Shown: one piece after another, positions 22,637-33,474 of the stretch | Layout of the letters: each line of letters starts with the position of its first letter | Numbering within the stretch: position 1 is the first letter of the stretch | NCBI GenBank assembly: GCA_958510825.1 | Contig: OY294044.1 | Location: forward strand, 103,516,893-103,580,892 | Length of the DNA: 64,000 nt | Direction: 5' to 3' | DNA from: Brachypterus glaber | Lineage: Eukaryota > Arthropoda > Insecta > Coleoptera > Kateretidae | The notes under the pieces: generated by a model | What the model was told of the DNA's origin: nothing | What the model saw: only the letters and a program-made list of their open reading frames with translations | Databases searched by the model: none | Made by a program: the position numbers and the translations under genes

Positions 22637-22713
22637 TATATTTTCCCATGTGGGAAAATAATTGTAAAAACGAAAAATCTAAAAAACTAAGAAACATTTC
22701 TTGGAAACAAGTA

Positions 22714-23441
22714 CAGTGGTGGCGTTAAATATCGGAACAAAAAAAATTCATAGATTATAGTGGGTCTTGTGTCATCTTTTAGAAAAAGTCAAAATATGTC
22801 AAATGTTTGTTTATTTTTTTGATGTTATACGAGTAGTTTGTAAAAAAAGTGTTTTTTATCTTTATTTTAATTTAAAATGAGTTTACTTATCGTGGAAATT
22901 TAAGAGAAAAAATGCTCAGTCGTCCTTAGTATTGGAAGATATGGATAAGGTTCAATTTTACTGAAAACAGTTCAAGAAACAGATCTGTTTCTTAAGAAAT
23001 GTTTTATTGAGAAAACATTAGGTTCTTATATCAAACCGAAAAACGATCATCGGTGGTCAAAATCTACAATGGATGGTGAAGCAATTTTTAATTATATAAG
23101 TAAAACCCCGAGAAAAACAAGGTACAGTTACCGTAAACTGGGAATTTTTTTTTCGCTTACCTCAGTGAGGCTCTTCAGTAATGAACTCTTAAACTCAAAT
23201 CCATTTGAAAATTTATAAAACCTTGTGAGTTTTTAGCTGTACTGAAGAGAAAAATGAATATTAAACACATATTCTTTACCCGTATAGTACAATTTTGATA
23301 CAAAGAATATAAATTTTATTACTATTTAAATAATAACAACATTTGTGTAAAATTTAATGAATCAATAAATATTAATTTATTATTATTTTTTTTATTACAC
23401 GAATTTTTTTGAGGTTGTCCCAATATTTAATGCCACAACTG
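22714..23441. mobile_element. 728-bp Tc1-like element, degenerate
   Basis: The left end CAGTGGTGGCGTTAAATATC and the right end GATATTTAAT-type inverse (CAATATTTAATGCCACAACTG) form the terminal repeats. TA lies at 22712-22713 and 23442-23443. In the middle (about 23100-23160) the plus strand reads KTPRKTRYSYRKLGIFF, which resembles the helix-turn-helix part of Tc1 transposases. It is surrounded by stops, so this is a dead copy. Confidence 0.75.
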
Positions 23442-23545
23442 TACTAATTAAACTTGAAAGAAATTATTATTTTTTTAATTAGTTAAATGTGTATATCAAG
23501 TTTTTTTATACTTGCATTAAGTATCTAATAAAATTGTCACAAGTA

Positions 23546-24117
23546 GGGTAGATACCCCAGTTATAGCCACCTTAAGAAAAATTCTGTTTTTATTTCTTTT
23601 TATTATGTTCCATTATAATGTTAAGGTTGCAAGTTTTGGTTTTTCTGAAACTTACAATATATCTGTACTATAAAATAAATGTTTAAACAATATAACTTCA
23701 GCTGATATGTTATAAAATAAAAAACAAACAAAATAATACTAATTCTCTAGTTTTAGCCACCCAAGCACCGGTTTTAGCCATAAAAATTCACCAGATATAG
23801 CCACCATTAAAAAAACTAAAAAGATGTTAAAAATAAATTATTTATATATTATTTGTATTTAAAATTATTTTTCTGGCGGTTTATTAAGAAAAGTCATAAG
23901 AAATTACATTTTTTTCAAAATCAAAATTTTAAATAGGCGCTGTATTCGTTTCGCTACAGTTAAAACTTATTTAACATATTTTTTGTCCCAACTTTTATCA
24001 TTCAAATCGGATTTAAACGATAATTTTGATCTTAAGTCTCCTATTTCTTAGCTATACCCAAAAAACTACTCTGACTGGCTACAACCGGTGCAGTGGCTAA
24101 AACCGGTGATCCTACCC
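23546..24117. mobile_element. 572-bp TA-flanked MITE with iterated TAGCCAC
   Basis: It begins GGGTAGATACCCCAGTTATA and ends GGTGATCCTACCC, with TA at 23544-23545 and 24118-24119. The terminal motif GTTATAGCCACC / GTTTTAGCCAC recurs inside near 23563, 23753, 23771 and 23797, and inverted as GTGGCTAAAACC near 24093. It is non-coding. Confidence 0.8.
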
Positions 24118-24191
24118 TATTAGAATGGTTTTCATGATGTTTAGTCTATTCTAGTTATGCCTACGTTTGTTTAACTCTTAGCTTGCTCCCT

Positions 24192-24310
24192 AGCAGAATA
24201 GTTCAGTTAAGTTATGGCATCATTTTCTGGGGCCAATCAAAGCTTTGCAAAGGAAGTATCAAGAATATTTATAAAGCAAAAGAAAGCCATACGAAATATG
24301 TTTAATATTG
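24192..24310 (+). pseudogene. Non-LTR RT fragment, joined to a second RT piece
   Basis: LSYGIIFWGQS (about 24208-24240) followed after a frame change by FIKQKKAIRNMFN is the part of an RT C-terminal region that normally lies after the thumb. It is followed directly by thumb sequence of another copy, so this is the end of a separate element. Confidence 0.7.
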
Positions 24311-24311
24311 T

Positions 24312-24973
24312 TTATCCTTACAGTATCGATGGAAATATTTTGTCTAGAGTTGATATTATAAGAGATTTAGGTGTCTTGTTTGACTCTAAATTAACCTTTA
24401 ACGAACAAGTCGATTCTTTAATATTAAACTCTAGTAAAATGTTGGGTTTTTTACTGAGGACATGTTCAAATTTTAGAAATAATTCGACTATACTACAGCT
24501 ATACTATACTTTTGTATTCAGTAGACTAAATTTTGCATCTTCTGTTTGGAACTCTCTGTATGATGCTCACCAAACTCGTATAGAGAGGATACAAAATAAA
24601 TTATTGCGATTTCTGGCTTTCAAGAATAATATAGTTATTGTCGACCACAATTATGAACTAATAAGAAAATATTTTAATTTAATTCCTTTAAACTTGCGAA
24701 GAATTTAGTGACATTATAATCCTATACAAGTTATTAAACAACATTATAAACTGCCCAGAATTATTATCAAAAATAAATATACATGCTCCATTGGCAAATG
24801 TCAGAAATTACAATTTGTTTGTGCTACCAAACAGAAGAACAAATTATACCGATAACTCTCCCATTTGCAGAATGTTAAGATCCTCAAATGTTCATTGTTC
24901 AGATATAGAAATGTTCAATATTTCTTTAAACGCCTTGAAAAAGTATTTAAAACGCTCTGTAAACAATATATAA
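24312..24973 (+). pseudogene. Non-LTR RT C-terminal half
   Basis: RDLGVLFDSKLTFNEQVDSL (about 24360) starts the thumb, then LNFASSVWNSLYDAHQTRIE and RIQNKLLRFLAFK. After a stop and frame change near 24708 come LPNRRTNYTDNSPICRMLRS and LNALKKYLKRS. This order matches the end of an R1/Jockey-type ORF2. A 3' untranslated stretch leads to an (AAATA)n tail at 25084-25107. Palm and endonuclease regions are absent. Confidence 0.8.
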
Positions 24974-25083
24974 ATTACTTTTCTTTCTTACACTTTGTAT
25001 AATTGACGTATTTTAAGCATGACGTTACATTGTTATTTCTAAGAGGTTACTACCTTTGGGCTTGTTCCTGTTTGTAACCCTAA

Positions 25084-25107
25084 TTAATTAAATAAATAAA
25101 TAAATAT
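25084..25107 (+). repeat. (AAAT)n 3' tail of non-LTR element
   Basis: TTAATTAAATAAATAAATAAATA ends the 3' untranslated region of the RT copy upstream. The next RT fragment starts directly after it. Confidence 0.7.
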
Positions 25108-25585
25108 AGGCAAGCGCCCATCATGCATACCTTATTTTATGGAACACAAAATATTAACATTAACTGGCCTTTATTTGTACTCTCTTCTTACTTATGCTAA
25201 AAATAGTCCCAACACACTTACAAGAGGGGATATTTACAAGCGTGAAACCCGGAGTAAGGACCTGTTAGCGGTACCTCCTGTAAGACTTAAAATTTCACAA
25301 AAAAATCCCAATTATGCAGGTGTTATATGTTGAATTGATTCAAATAGATAAAAAATTTGCAACATACAGAAAAAAATTATTTAAAAGAAAATTAAAATTT
25401 TTCTTAATTAACAAATCCTATTATTCCCTTAATGAGTTTTTAAATGACTGAATTAATGATTAAATGTATAATATCAATTTTTTTTTGACGTCTCTGTATT
25501 TTACATTGTGTATCGTGTAACAATTTATTGTTTAAACAACCCTACATCATTGTAAACAAATTGAGTAAATAAATATTCTATTCTA
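25108..25585 (+). pseudogene. 3' end of a third non-LTR element
   Basis: The frame 25139-25333 reads ILTLTGLYLYSLLTYAKNSP, then GDIYKRETRSKDLLAVPPVR and SQKNPNYAGVI. This is the conserved C-terminal part of Jockey-type RT proteins, broken by TGA at 25333. The remnant continues to a tail AAATAAATATTCTATTCTAG at 25566-25585. It is 5'-truncated, as usual for non-LTR copies. Confidence 0.75.
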
Positions 25586-26840
25586 GCTTTATATTTTATC
25601 TATTTAACTATAACAGTTAATACTGTAGATATCTCTTTTGATACAGAGTTCTAAATTAGTAAATATGCAAATAAGAGACATTTTCTATGAGTCCGTTATT
25701 AAGAATTCTCTTTTAGTTCCAACGTAATTTTTAGCTCAGCTTAAAGCTCCAGGATTATACATAATTAAGTATAAGTACATATATTCAATATTCACAGAGA
25801 AAAGGAGTGAAAGATAAAAAGTTGTATTTATTTTCCGGTTATGTTAAATTAACATTGTTAATATTAATACAAAAATGCAAAGAAAACCTAAATAAATATT
25901 TTTTTTTCAAAAATAAAAAAAAAATAGTGTAAAAATTTAAATAAATTAAATAAGAAATATGCATGACGGATTTTTCTGATTAAAAAAGTTTATATAAATA
26001 ATTATTTATATAATTATATAATAATTATAATTATCTCAAAATACTTTGTTTTAGAAATATAAAGATATTTATTTTTATAAAATTTAAAATTTTTGAAATA
26101 AATTTAATTGTAAGTAGGTATCTCATATTTTCAGTAGTTATATCACAAGTGCATGGTGAATTATCGATAATTTTTTTACTGTATTAAAAAATATTTTGCT
26201 TGGCAAACCTACGGTCTGGGAATTTTGTAACACGGAAAATGCACGAAAACAATTTCCTTAAACAAAATGTTTTTTTACATACAGTAAAAAAATTATGTAT
26301 AATTAAACATGCACAAATGGTATTTTGAAATACTATTTCACAAACAAAATAAGGAAGTATATAATTTTACCGTGTTTAATGATGTTTCATATTTAAATTA
26401 AAAATTTAAGAACTAAACAACAATTTTACTTTACAACTATAATTAAAAATTTAAATCTCAAATTTGCTGCGCTTTTTAAAACCACGATGTTTACTTGTTC
26501 CCGAATGTTGCCAAGTCTAAACTTTATATATTATATGTTTAGCCTAAAATTTTTACTTCAAACGCACAAAAATAAAACCACATTTTAGGAAAAGTAATTA
26601 TAAAATATGCCACGCTTTATTTGCTTTTTATTTTGTTGGCAGCTGCTTTTCTCTCATCATTTTGGACGTATATAATTTATCAACGACCTATGTCAAAACA
26701 ACAGACCTAAGAAGATTTATTTGTTTTTTTTGTTGACAATTTTTCTTTATTAAATAGATGAAGCTAATGATATTATACCTTTATCCCACCAATTTCCCCT
26801 ATGAGAATAAAAATCATATACCATTTTTCTTCATTTCATT
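25586..26840. other. AT-rich stretch, no gene seen
   Basis: No reading frame or terminal repeats of note. CAGTAAAAAAATTATG near 26283 is a short inverse of ATAATTTTTTTACTG near 26169, possibly the ends of a tiny element. Confidence 0.4.
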
Positions 26841-27020
26841 ATCATATATAGTTACACAAGAGGCTGAGAATCATGCGGGAAAAATTCACTGTTTTCATGA
26901 AAATTTTCTGTGTAATTATTTCATTTGACAGAAAATTTAAATGAAAAAATTTTCTGTGTAATTATTTCATTTGACAGAAAATTTAAATGAAAACTGTGAA
27001 TTTTTTCCGATAATTCGAAG
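26841..27020. repeat. Small inverted repeat with 46-bp tandem duplication
   Basis: TCTGTGTAATTATTTCATTT occurs at 26907 and 26953 (period 46). It is enclosed by AAATTCACTGTTTTCAT and its inverse ATGAAAACTGTGAATTT. The left part resembles 3650-3720. Confidence 0.75.
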
Positions 27021-27760
27021 AAACGTGTATAATTCGGAAGATTATTTTTTAACGATTTTTAATATGTCAAACCAACTTTTATATGTTTTTCATCGAAAAA
27101 TTATATAAATTGTTTTATTACTTATCTTAATATTTTTACAGGCATATTCTTTAATTTGGTTGAATTATATTCCGTCCTATTATGCAAGATATTAGTTTAA
27201 AATTCCCGCGATTTTTAAGCTACATCATTGGTTAGAAACTCGTACCTTTAACCATATAAAATATTGAAAATACTGAAAGTAAATCTGATAATAAAAATCC
27301 ATCCAATGAGCGGAAGTGAAAAACGGGAAAGCTCTTTTACTGGGCAGTGTATTTTACAATTTTTTACAGTGAGTATTTTTAAAGAACTTTTAAAATAGCA
27401 ATGTAATACTCTTCTACATTAGATGTGTGAAGAGTTTAATAGGAAAATCAAATATAAACGATTTGAGCTACGGGTACGTAAAAAGGTATAAACATTTATT
27501 TTCATATCTTTGGTGGATTTCCTTTTTAGATCGTTTTCCATGGACATCCCTTTGTTATAAATCTACCTACAAGTGAAAAGCTTAAGTGCTTTGTATTCCG
27601 TTTTAAATGGTGTTCTGTCTGCAAATTATGAAAATTAATATTTTTGTACTTATAATTATACAGGCCTGTAAACTAAACTTTTTCTGTGCTGAGCTGGGCC
27701 AAAAATGTTTATAAAAAATGTTATGGTTCCATTTCATCATGTCCCCACTGGACTCATAAC
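27021..27760. other. Non-coding, no gene seen
   Basis: AT-rich DNA without supported features. Confidence 0.4.
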
Positions 27761-27778
27761 GGGGGGGGGGGGGGGGGG
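27761..27778 (+). repeat. G18 homopolymer
   Basis: Eighteen consecutive G in AT-rich DNA, next to CCCCACTGG. Potential quadruplex or a sequencing-length artefact. Confidence 0.95.
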
Positions 27779-27906
27779 CGTCTTCCTTGGAGTCCAAACA
27801 AAATCTTTAAGTTTTTTAAATATATTTTAGTCTAATTAAGAAATTTTGATCCTTACTCATATTGGACTTCACTTAAATAAACCAAATTTCAAATTTTCAA
27901 AAAACT

Positions 27907-28165
27907 ACTCCCCGCCCCACATGTGGAGTTAGATTTTTGTTATTGTCACTTTCAGCAATCTCAAAAACCTCAATATACCAATTTTCACGAAAACTACCCC
28001 CGCCCCTCAGGGGGTGGAGTTAGATTTTTTTATTATCAGATTCACTTTCAGCAACCTCAAAAACCCCAATATACCAATTTTTACAAAAACTACCCCCGAC
28101 CCTCAGGGGGTGAATTTTTTTTTTTTTATATTATTAGATTCACTTTCAGCAACCTCAAAAACTCC
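27907..28165 (+). repeat. ~90-96-bp tandem repeat, three units
   Basis: Each unit contains ACTACCCCCG.CCCTCAGGGGGTG, then TTCACTTTCAGCAACCTCAA, then CAATATACCAATTTT. Unit starts are near 27907, 27996 and 28092. The frame through it (27923-28393) gives a repeated peptide (QKPQYTNF, NYPRPSGG) only because of the repeat. A diverged inverted copy lies at about 42638-42780. Confidence 0.85.
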
Positions 28166-28931
28166 ATTTTTTTTCAGTTAAATCAAAAAGTACTGCATGA
28201 ATTTGCTTTACATTTAAAGATTAACCGAGTTACTTTTTTTTCTAATCAAGTTTATCAAAAACATAAAATGGGTTTGATAAACTTGAGTAAAAGAAAAAAT
28301 AGGGTCATTCCATTCGGCGGCGGTTCTGCTAAATCACCGTTGAGCCACCGTCAGACGGCAATAGAAAGTTGCCCCAGGATGAAGAAACTCTAGAAGAAGA
28401 CGTAAAAGACTTTTTAGCTTCAAATAAAAAATAACTCTACTGATTTAGTACTTTTTGAGTTAACTGAAAAAATTACAACTTTCAGGAAAATTCTGATATC
28501 TCCTAAACCAGAAGTAAAAATATTTAAAATAAAAAAGAAAATATTCATTAAAACTGCGGCAATAAGAGAGACTTTAAAAATTTGATAAACAGTTGCAGTA
28601 GCGTACCAGGTAAGTCCTAAAAGATCGGGCAAAAAAAACATAGTTGTACATTTTGTGTTGCTGTTAATAAAAAAATACTTTTTTCTTCAAGCGTACTAAA
28701 ATGTTCATATTTTATAACTGAATACACTAGTTAGAAGTGATCTATTTTTTTACAGTAAAAAAATAAGTTCATTGTTGTACCCCGTAAAAAAAAGTTATTT
28801 AGCAAAACCACCACTGGCGGCAGCACTCTTTGACTTTGATGACAGCCATACTTCAGACTTGTTTGTTTATTATGTAAACAGGTGGTTGACTCGATATTTT
28901 GTGCAAAACCCTTGTGTGAAATTGATTAAAA
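28166..28931. other. Non-coding, no gene seen
   Basis: Contains CATTCGGCGGCGGTTCTGC and GACGGCAATAGAAAG but no supported gene. Confidence 0.4.
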
Positions 28932-29060
28932 ATGATTGAAGAAGAATATATGGTTTATACACCTACAAATCTCTCCGAAATTGCAAATGCTACATTAGAC
29001 AAGTTACCATCGAAATCGCGAAAAGTGTACGATTTAGCCTACGAAAAAAATTTAAAATGA
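28932..29060 (+). pseudogene. Possible tyrosine-recombinase N-terminal remnant
   Basis: The frame encodes 42 residues: MIEEEYMVYTPTNLSEIANA, then TLDKLPSKSRKVYDLAYEKN and LK before TGA. The LPSKSRKVYDLAYE block resembles the core-binding N-terminus of Crypton/DIRS-like tyrosine recombinases in insect genomes. At the stop (29058-29060, TGA) relatives would usually carry a Trp, and the frame goes on with AKEGLILF, so TGG to TGA may have broken it. No catalytic domain follows. The family call comes from memory of the motif and needs a search. Confidence 0.35.
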
Positions 29061-29212
29061 GCTAAGGAAGGTTTAATTTTATTTCGAAAGGGTTTTATTG
29101 GCCTATATTAATAAAAAAAACATACTTTATTACTGAATAAATTAAATTTAAAAATTAATATTTAAAAAAAATATATGTAGGATGCTTAAAGAAAAAATAG
29201 TATGTTTCATTC

Positions 29213-29310
29213 AGAGGAAAAGTGCTTTTTTTACTCGTCTGTAGTTTCCGGACTCCGCTTCGCATCGTCCGTAAATTCTACAGACTAGTAAAAAAGCTTC
29301 ACTTTTCCTC
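29213..29310. repeat. ~98-bp imperfect hairpin
   Basis: AGGAAAAGTGC and TTTTTTACTCGTCTGTAG at the left pair with CTACAGACTAGTAAAAAAGC and TTCACTTTTCCT at the right. The loop contains a GGACTCCGCTTCGCATCGTCC mini-hairpin. Probably a small MITE. Confidence 0.7.
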
Positions 29311-29604
29311 TTAGTAAAACGATATAATATTTTTACTTATTCTAAATAAAAACAGAATTAGATAATGTTTAAGCTTAAAAAAAAAAAACAAAAAAAGAAT
29401 CAGTTAAATCATAGACAAGGAAAGACCTCCAAAGCCGTTGCGGAATACTGTGATAAATGTGCCTAGCGCACCTGAGATAAACTTGTACATGCGCACTACT
29501 ATTGTTGTTTTTGACGAGTATTTTTAACCTTAGAATAGAATAGAATAGAATAGAATTTATTTGTGCCATAAATTATAAAATTTTTACACACGTCATTCAA
29601 AATA

Positions 29605-29780
29605 ATGATTAGAATTGTAACTACATGATTAAAATTGTAATTTTACACATTTAGAATTGTAATTTTACACAATTAGAATTGTAATTTTACATAATTAGAA
29701 TTGTAATTTTACACAATTACAATTGTAATTTTACACAATTAGAATTGTAATTTACACGATTAAAACTGTAATTTTGCATA
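29605..29780 (-). repeat. ~22-bp tandem array in 3' untranslated region
   Basis: About eight degenerate units of AATTAGAATTGTAATTTTACAC lie between the RT stop and the (ATTCT)n tail. Confidence 0.85.
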
Positions 29781-29853
29781 GGTATCATTATTAAAACTTC
29801 ACAGATTAAAAAATGTTTTTTTTTTGCATAACATACTTAAAAAAAACATACAA

Positions 29854-31185
29854 TTAAAAATGTCCATCAAAGATGGAAGCGTCCGAGTTTAAAAACTCGT
29901 CAAAATCATAAAATGCCTGCCTTAACAAAAATGATTTTATAGTTTGTTTAAAGCGCCTGGTACTTAAATTCCGTGTTTCCATAGGTAATTTGTTGAAAAA
30001 AGTCGGTGCGTAATACAGAGTGGAAATTCTAGAGGTTTCCAGCCTTAGAAAATCCAGTCTTACATTATGCCCCAACCGTGTTTCATACCTGTGGATTTCC
30101 CCCTGGGAAGTGTATCTAGCTAGATTATTTTTGGCATAGACCAAACACTCAAAGATATAGCGCGAGGGTATAGTAAGAAAGTTGAGTTCAGAAAACGCCC
30201 GACGTACATCCTCCCTATACCCGAGTCCGGCAATAATCCGGACAGCTCGCCTCTGAAGCGCAAATATTCGATCTGCATCGGTAGAATGTCCCCAGGCCAT
30301 AATGCCGTAGCAGCTTACACTCATTAATAATGAGTGATATACCATTATCAATGTACCCGAATCCACAATTGGCTTCATATTTTTTAGTAAATATATTGTT
30401 TTTGTTATTTTCTTGGAAATACTGTCAATGTGCTGCTTGAATGACAAGGTTGCATCAAGCTGAAGACCCAAGAACTTAACCGTTTTTTGTTTGTTCTCAT
30501 CATCTAATTCCCTCAAGGAGAAAACTATGTGATCTGTTTTTGATGCATTAAAACTTAATTTGTTGGCAGCAAACCAATCTTCTACTTGTTTCAATATAGA
30601 CTGCATATCTGCACGCAACCTGATATAATAAGGACTAGATTTGACAATGGTTGAATCATCAGCGAATAGGATTAACTCACTATCATCATCCCATGCCAAA
30701 AATATGTCATTAATGTAGATAAGGAACAGCAGGGGCCCCAATAGGGACCCCTGCGGTATCCCATACCCAACAGCTTCCTCCCCAGAGCACTGTCCCCCGA
30801 CCACGGTAACTTGCCTTCTACCCTCCAGATAACTTTTCAGCAACTTCAGGGCCATATCATTAAATTTATAATATTTTAATTTATTTAATAATGTGGGGTG
30901 GTCCACGCAATCGAAGGCTTTGGTTAAATCGCATAATATTGACTCTATGTACTCTTTATTTTCGTAACCTGATATAACTTTTTCCATTAATTGAAGAATG
31001 GCAAGAATTGTAGATTTATTCTTACGAAAACCAAATTGGTTTTTAGAAAACAAGTTATTTTCTTCCATATATTCATAGATTTGATTTTTTAATATGTACT
31101 CGAAAATTTTTGAGACTACAGGTAGCAATGAGATGGGCCTGAAGTTGTTGATATTATTTTTGTCACCCTTAGTTTTGTGTGTCAA
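29854..31185 (-). CDS. Reverse transcriptase of non-LTR retrotransposon (partial, open)
   Basis: This 443-codon frame holds the RT domain: NNFRPISLLPVVSKIFE (start), FGFRKNKSTILAILQLME, CDLTKAFDCVDHPTLL (motif A), GIPQGSLLGPLLFLIYINDI (motif B) and ILFADDSTIV (catalytic FADD, about residues 190-195). The thumb follows (FLGLQLDATLSFKQHIDSI), then the C-terminal ALQRRAVRIIAGLGYREDVR and FFNKLPMETRNLSTRRFKQT. It begins at a TTG; no ATG is evident, and a TGA lies about 16 codons upstream, so the N-terminal endonuclease is lost. The RT part is intact with no internal stop. The family is closest to Jockey/CR1. The fragment at 62608-63120 is a relative. Confidence 0.88.
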   Translation of the reverse strand: MTHKTKGDKNNINNFRPISLLPVVSKIFEYILKNQIYEYMEENNLFSKNQFGFRKNKSTILAILQLMEKVISGYENKEYIESILCDLTKAFDCVDHPTLLNKLKYYKFNDMALKLLKSYLEGRRQVTVVGGQCSGEEAVGYGIPQGSLLGPLLFLIYINDIFLAWDDDSELILFADDSTIVKSSPYYIRLRADMQSILKQVEDWFAANKLSFNASKTDHIVFSLRELDDENKQKTVKFLGLQLDATLSFKQHIDSISKKITKTIYLLKNMKPIVDSGTLIMVYHSLLMSVSCYGIMAWGHSTDADRIFALQRRAVRIIAGLGYREDVRRAFSELNFLTIPSRYIFECLVYAKNNLARYTSQGEIHRYETRLGHNVRLDFLRLETSRISTLYYAPTFFNKLPMETRNLSTRRFKQTIKSFLLRQAFYDFDEFLNSDASIFDGHF

Positions 31186-31200
31186 ATAAAAATTGTAAAA

Positions 31201-31454
31201 AAATCAACAAAACACAATAAATATCTACGAAGAAACGTCGAAATAGTTTTTTAAAATTATTTTATAAGAATTTTTCGGGATTTTGTACACCTACTTTGAG
31301 TACATCAGGGATTGACCCTTTGCTCTTCATAAAGCAACAACACAGGTTAGGTTTAAAGTTATAAACAAATGCAGCAAAAAAACAATTAAAACACAGTACA
31401 AGTCGAAAAATGAACAGTAACAAACGACGATCTGACAGTATAAACAAACTACTA
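31201..31454. other. Linker, no gene seen
   Basis: Nothing recognisable outside low-quality frames. Confidence 0.3.
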
Positions 31455-31563
31455 ATAATTCGTCACCCCAGTATTGGTTTGCCATATCTCTATATTTGGA
31501 CATTTTAAGATTTTTACTGGGGGATTTTTGGAGATAAGACAAATGAATACTGGGGTGATGAAT
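31455..31563. repeat. ~109-bp hairpin
   Basis: AATTCGTCACCCCAGTATT at the left pairs with AATACTGGGGTGATGAATT at the right; inner TATCTC pairs with GAGATA. Probably a small inverted-repeat element. Confidence 0.7.
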
Positions 31564-32818
31564 TGTTTTACGACCGTCAGCATTTCACAGCTGATAGAGA
31601 TGCGTACTGCGCAAGGTCAGATATATTGCGTTACGTCATTTCGCTGCCCCGTTCTGTCACAAAATAGTCTTGCGCAGGCTGGACTAATGGTTCTCTTTCC
31701 ATCTCTATGGGTTAAATCCATTAAGTGGTTTCCGAAATATTTCAATTTAAAAAATAGCAATTTTTTAGGTTTACTATCCACAGTGCAGAGTTTATCATAA
31801 AATGCGAAGCAATCCCTATCTTAACGGCTTTTGAATACATAACTACGTTGATATTGATATTTGGAGTTTTAGTTCAACCTTTATATATTAAAAAGGCAAT
31901 TTATTTTAAAAGGTAGTATGCATTTTTATTTTTACTAGCTGCAACTGCAATTTTGGTAAAAGGAAAGTTGACTTCAGAGACCTTTTAAAGACACTTTTAA
32001 GGACTCCGCACATTTTCTAAGAAAAATGTCTCTTGGAAATATTAAAGTATTGTAGTCTGCTGCACCGGCGTTGCTAGCGCGAAGAAAACAATTGATTTTC
32101 TGTCAAGAAATAAATTAATATAAAAAAAACATTTTTAGGAACAAGCTTTTATTTAAGTGCACCAAAAAGAAGAAAATAAACTTTCAAGTAAATCAAAGCC
32201 ATCATTTTATATGATATAAAAGCTTGGTGGGGTGGGCCCCCTCTGATGGTGGGCCCTGGACCGCCGGCCATAGTTAATCCGGCTCTGCTTTCGAAACCAC
32301 ACCCAAATGGTTAAGGATAAACTATCAAATTTGAGTATTTTTTCGACAATATGTTACAATATTATTATATTATATAACTTTATGGCGTTAAACACAATTA
32401 AATATATTTTTATTGGTAACAGAATAGTAAATTCTACCAAGAATATCACTTTTATTCTTTTTTTACTCAATAGGAATAATAAAGTTGGCTTAACTACGTA
32501 ATTACTCAATAAAATGACCACCAGGGTTATATTAGTAAAAAGTCCAAGGTCTGCAGCCATGAAGTTAAAAGTTAAAGTTAAAATAATCCTACTTTAAAGT
32601 AACCATTCCTATTTGGTTATTATATAGGTAACAACTACGTTTTTAAAACTCTATGCATTACTAAACAGTAACAGATAACTTTTTAGTTACAATTATAAGT
32701 TATCGCGGTGTTATAGCTACTCATTAAAAACACATAATAGTTTTAATTAATCCCCATATTTTATTTTAATGAGTAATAGGCAATATTATATATTATATAA
32801 ATTATAGAAGAATTTATT
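31564..32818. other. Non-coding; a few GC-rich scraps
   Basis: No gene seen. GGTGGGCCCCCTCTGATGG and GGGCCCTGGACCGCCGGCC at 32228-32270 are GC-rich and may be an element remnant. The rest is AT-rich. Confidence 0.4.
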
Positions 32819-33474
32819 AAATACTTGTCTGAAGCCAAAAGCATTGGGGCAGGAGTACCACAGGGTAGCATCCTCGGGCCCTTGTTATTTATTATATTCT
32901 TAAACGATCTATATGTCACCTTAAAAAATAAACAACAAATTTAAGTTAGTTACGCAGATGACTCAAATTATTTAGTTAAATCCGATATGGAAAGTTTAAT
33001 AATAGAAACAGAAAATCTTATTAAATCTGTAAAAGCATGGTTTCAAAAAAACAAACTTATACTAAACGAGGAAAAAAACAATTTTATTTTATTTAAAATG
33101 ATAAATCAACCGGTAAGAGAAATAAATATTGAAAATACACAGAAAGAATTACAAGAGAACGTAAAATTTTTAGGCTTGCACATAGACGAGAACTTGAGTT
33201 GGTGCTAACATATAGATCGTTTAAGAATAAAACTAAACAGAGTAAGCTACTCTATATATGTGCTAAGGAGTTATTTAGAAGTAGACACTCTAAAAACTAT
33301 CTACTACGCAAATTTTCAAAGTAAAGTTGGGGTAAATCAGTAAAGATAGAATCTGTTTTAAAATGCCAAAAAAGAGTTATTAGAACCATGTTAAAAATGC
33401 CGTATAGGGAAACGTGTCGTAACATTTTTAAAACTCATAATATTCTGATGGTCACAGGTCTGTATATATATATG
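32819..33474 (+). pseudogene. Non-LTR RT remnant, 5' part, split by BEL element
   Basis: In-frame pieces with stops: [15 protein letters not shown] (about 32850), SYADDSN (catalytic YADD, about 32950), SVKAWFQKNKLILNEEKNNF, NVKFLGLHIDENLSWC (stop follows), KCQKRVIRTMLKMPYRE (about 33365) and TGLYIY (about 33455). The sequence then stops at the BEL LTR and resumes at 40232. It is a decayed Jockey/CR1-like copy, older than the BEL insertion. Confidence 0.85.

Larger units (their letters stand above)
29530..31200 (-). mobile_element. Jockey/CR1-like non-LTR retrotransposon, 5'-truncated
   Basis: On the minus strand the element runs from a truncated RT ORF (stop codon just upstream near 31200) to a 3' untranslated region. 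It ends in (ATTCT)n (TAGAA units at 29536-29560 on plus). The microsatellite 3' end fits CR1/L2/Jockey-type copies. The endonuclease and ORF1 are absent. Confidence 0.8.

Noticed and set aside
27923..28393. 156-codon frame with repeated NYPRPSGG
   Set aside because: Repeated peptide reflects the 90-96-bp DNA repeat, including poly-T tracts read as Phe runs.
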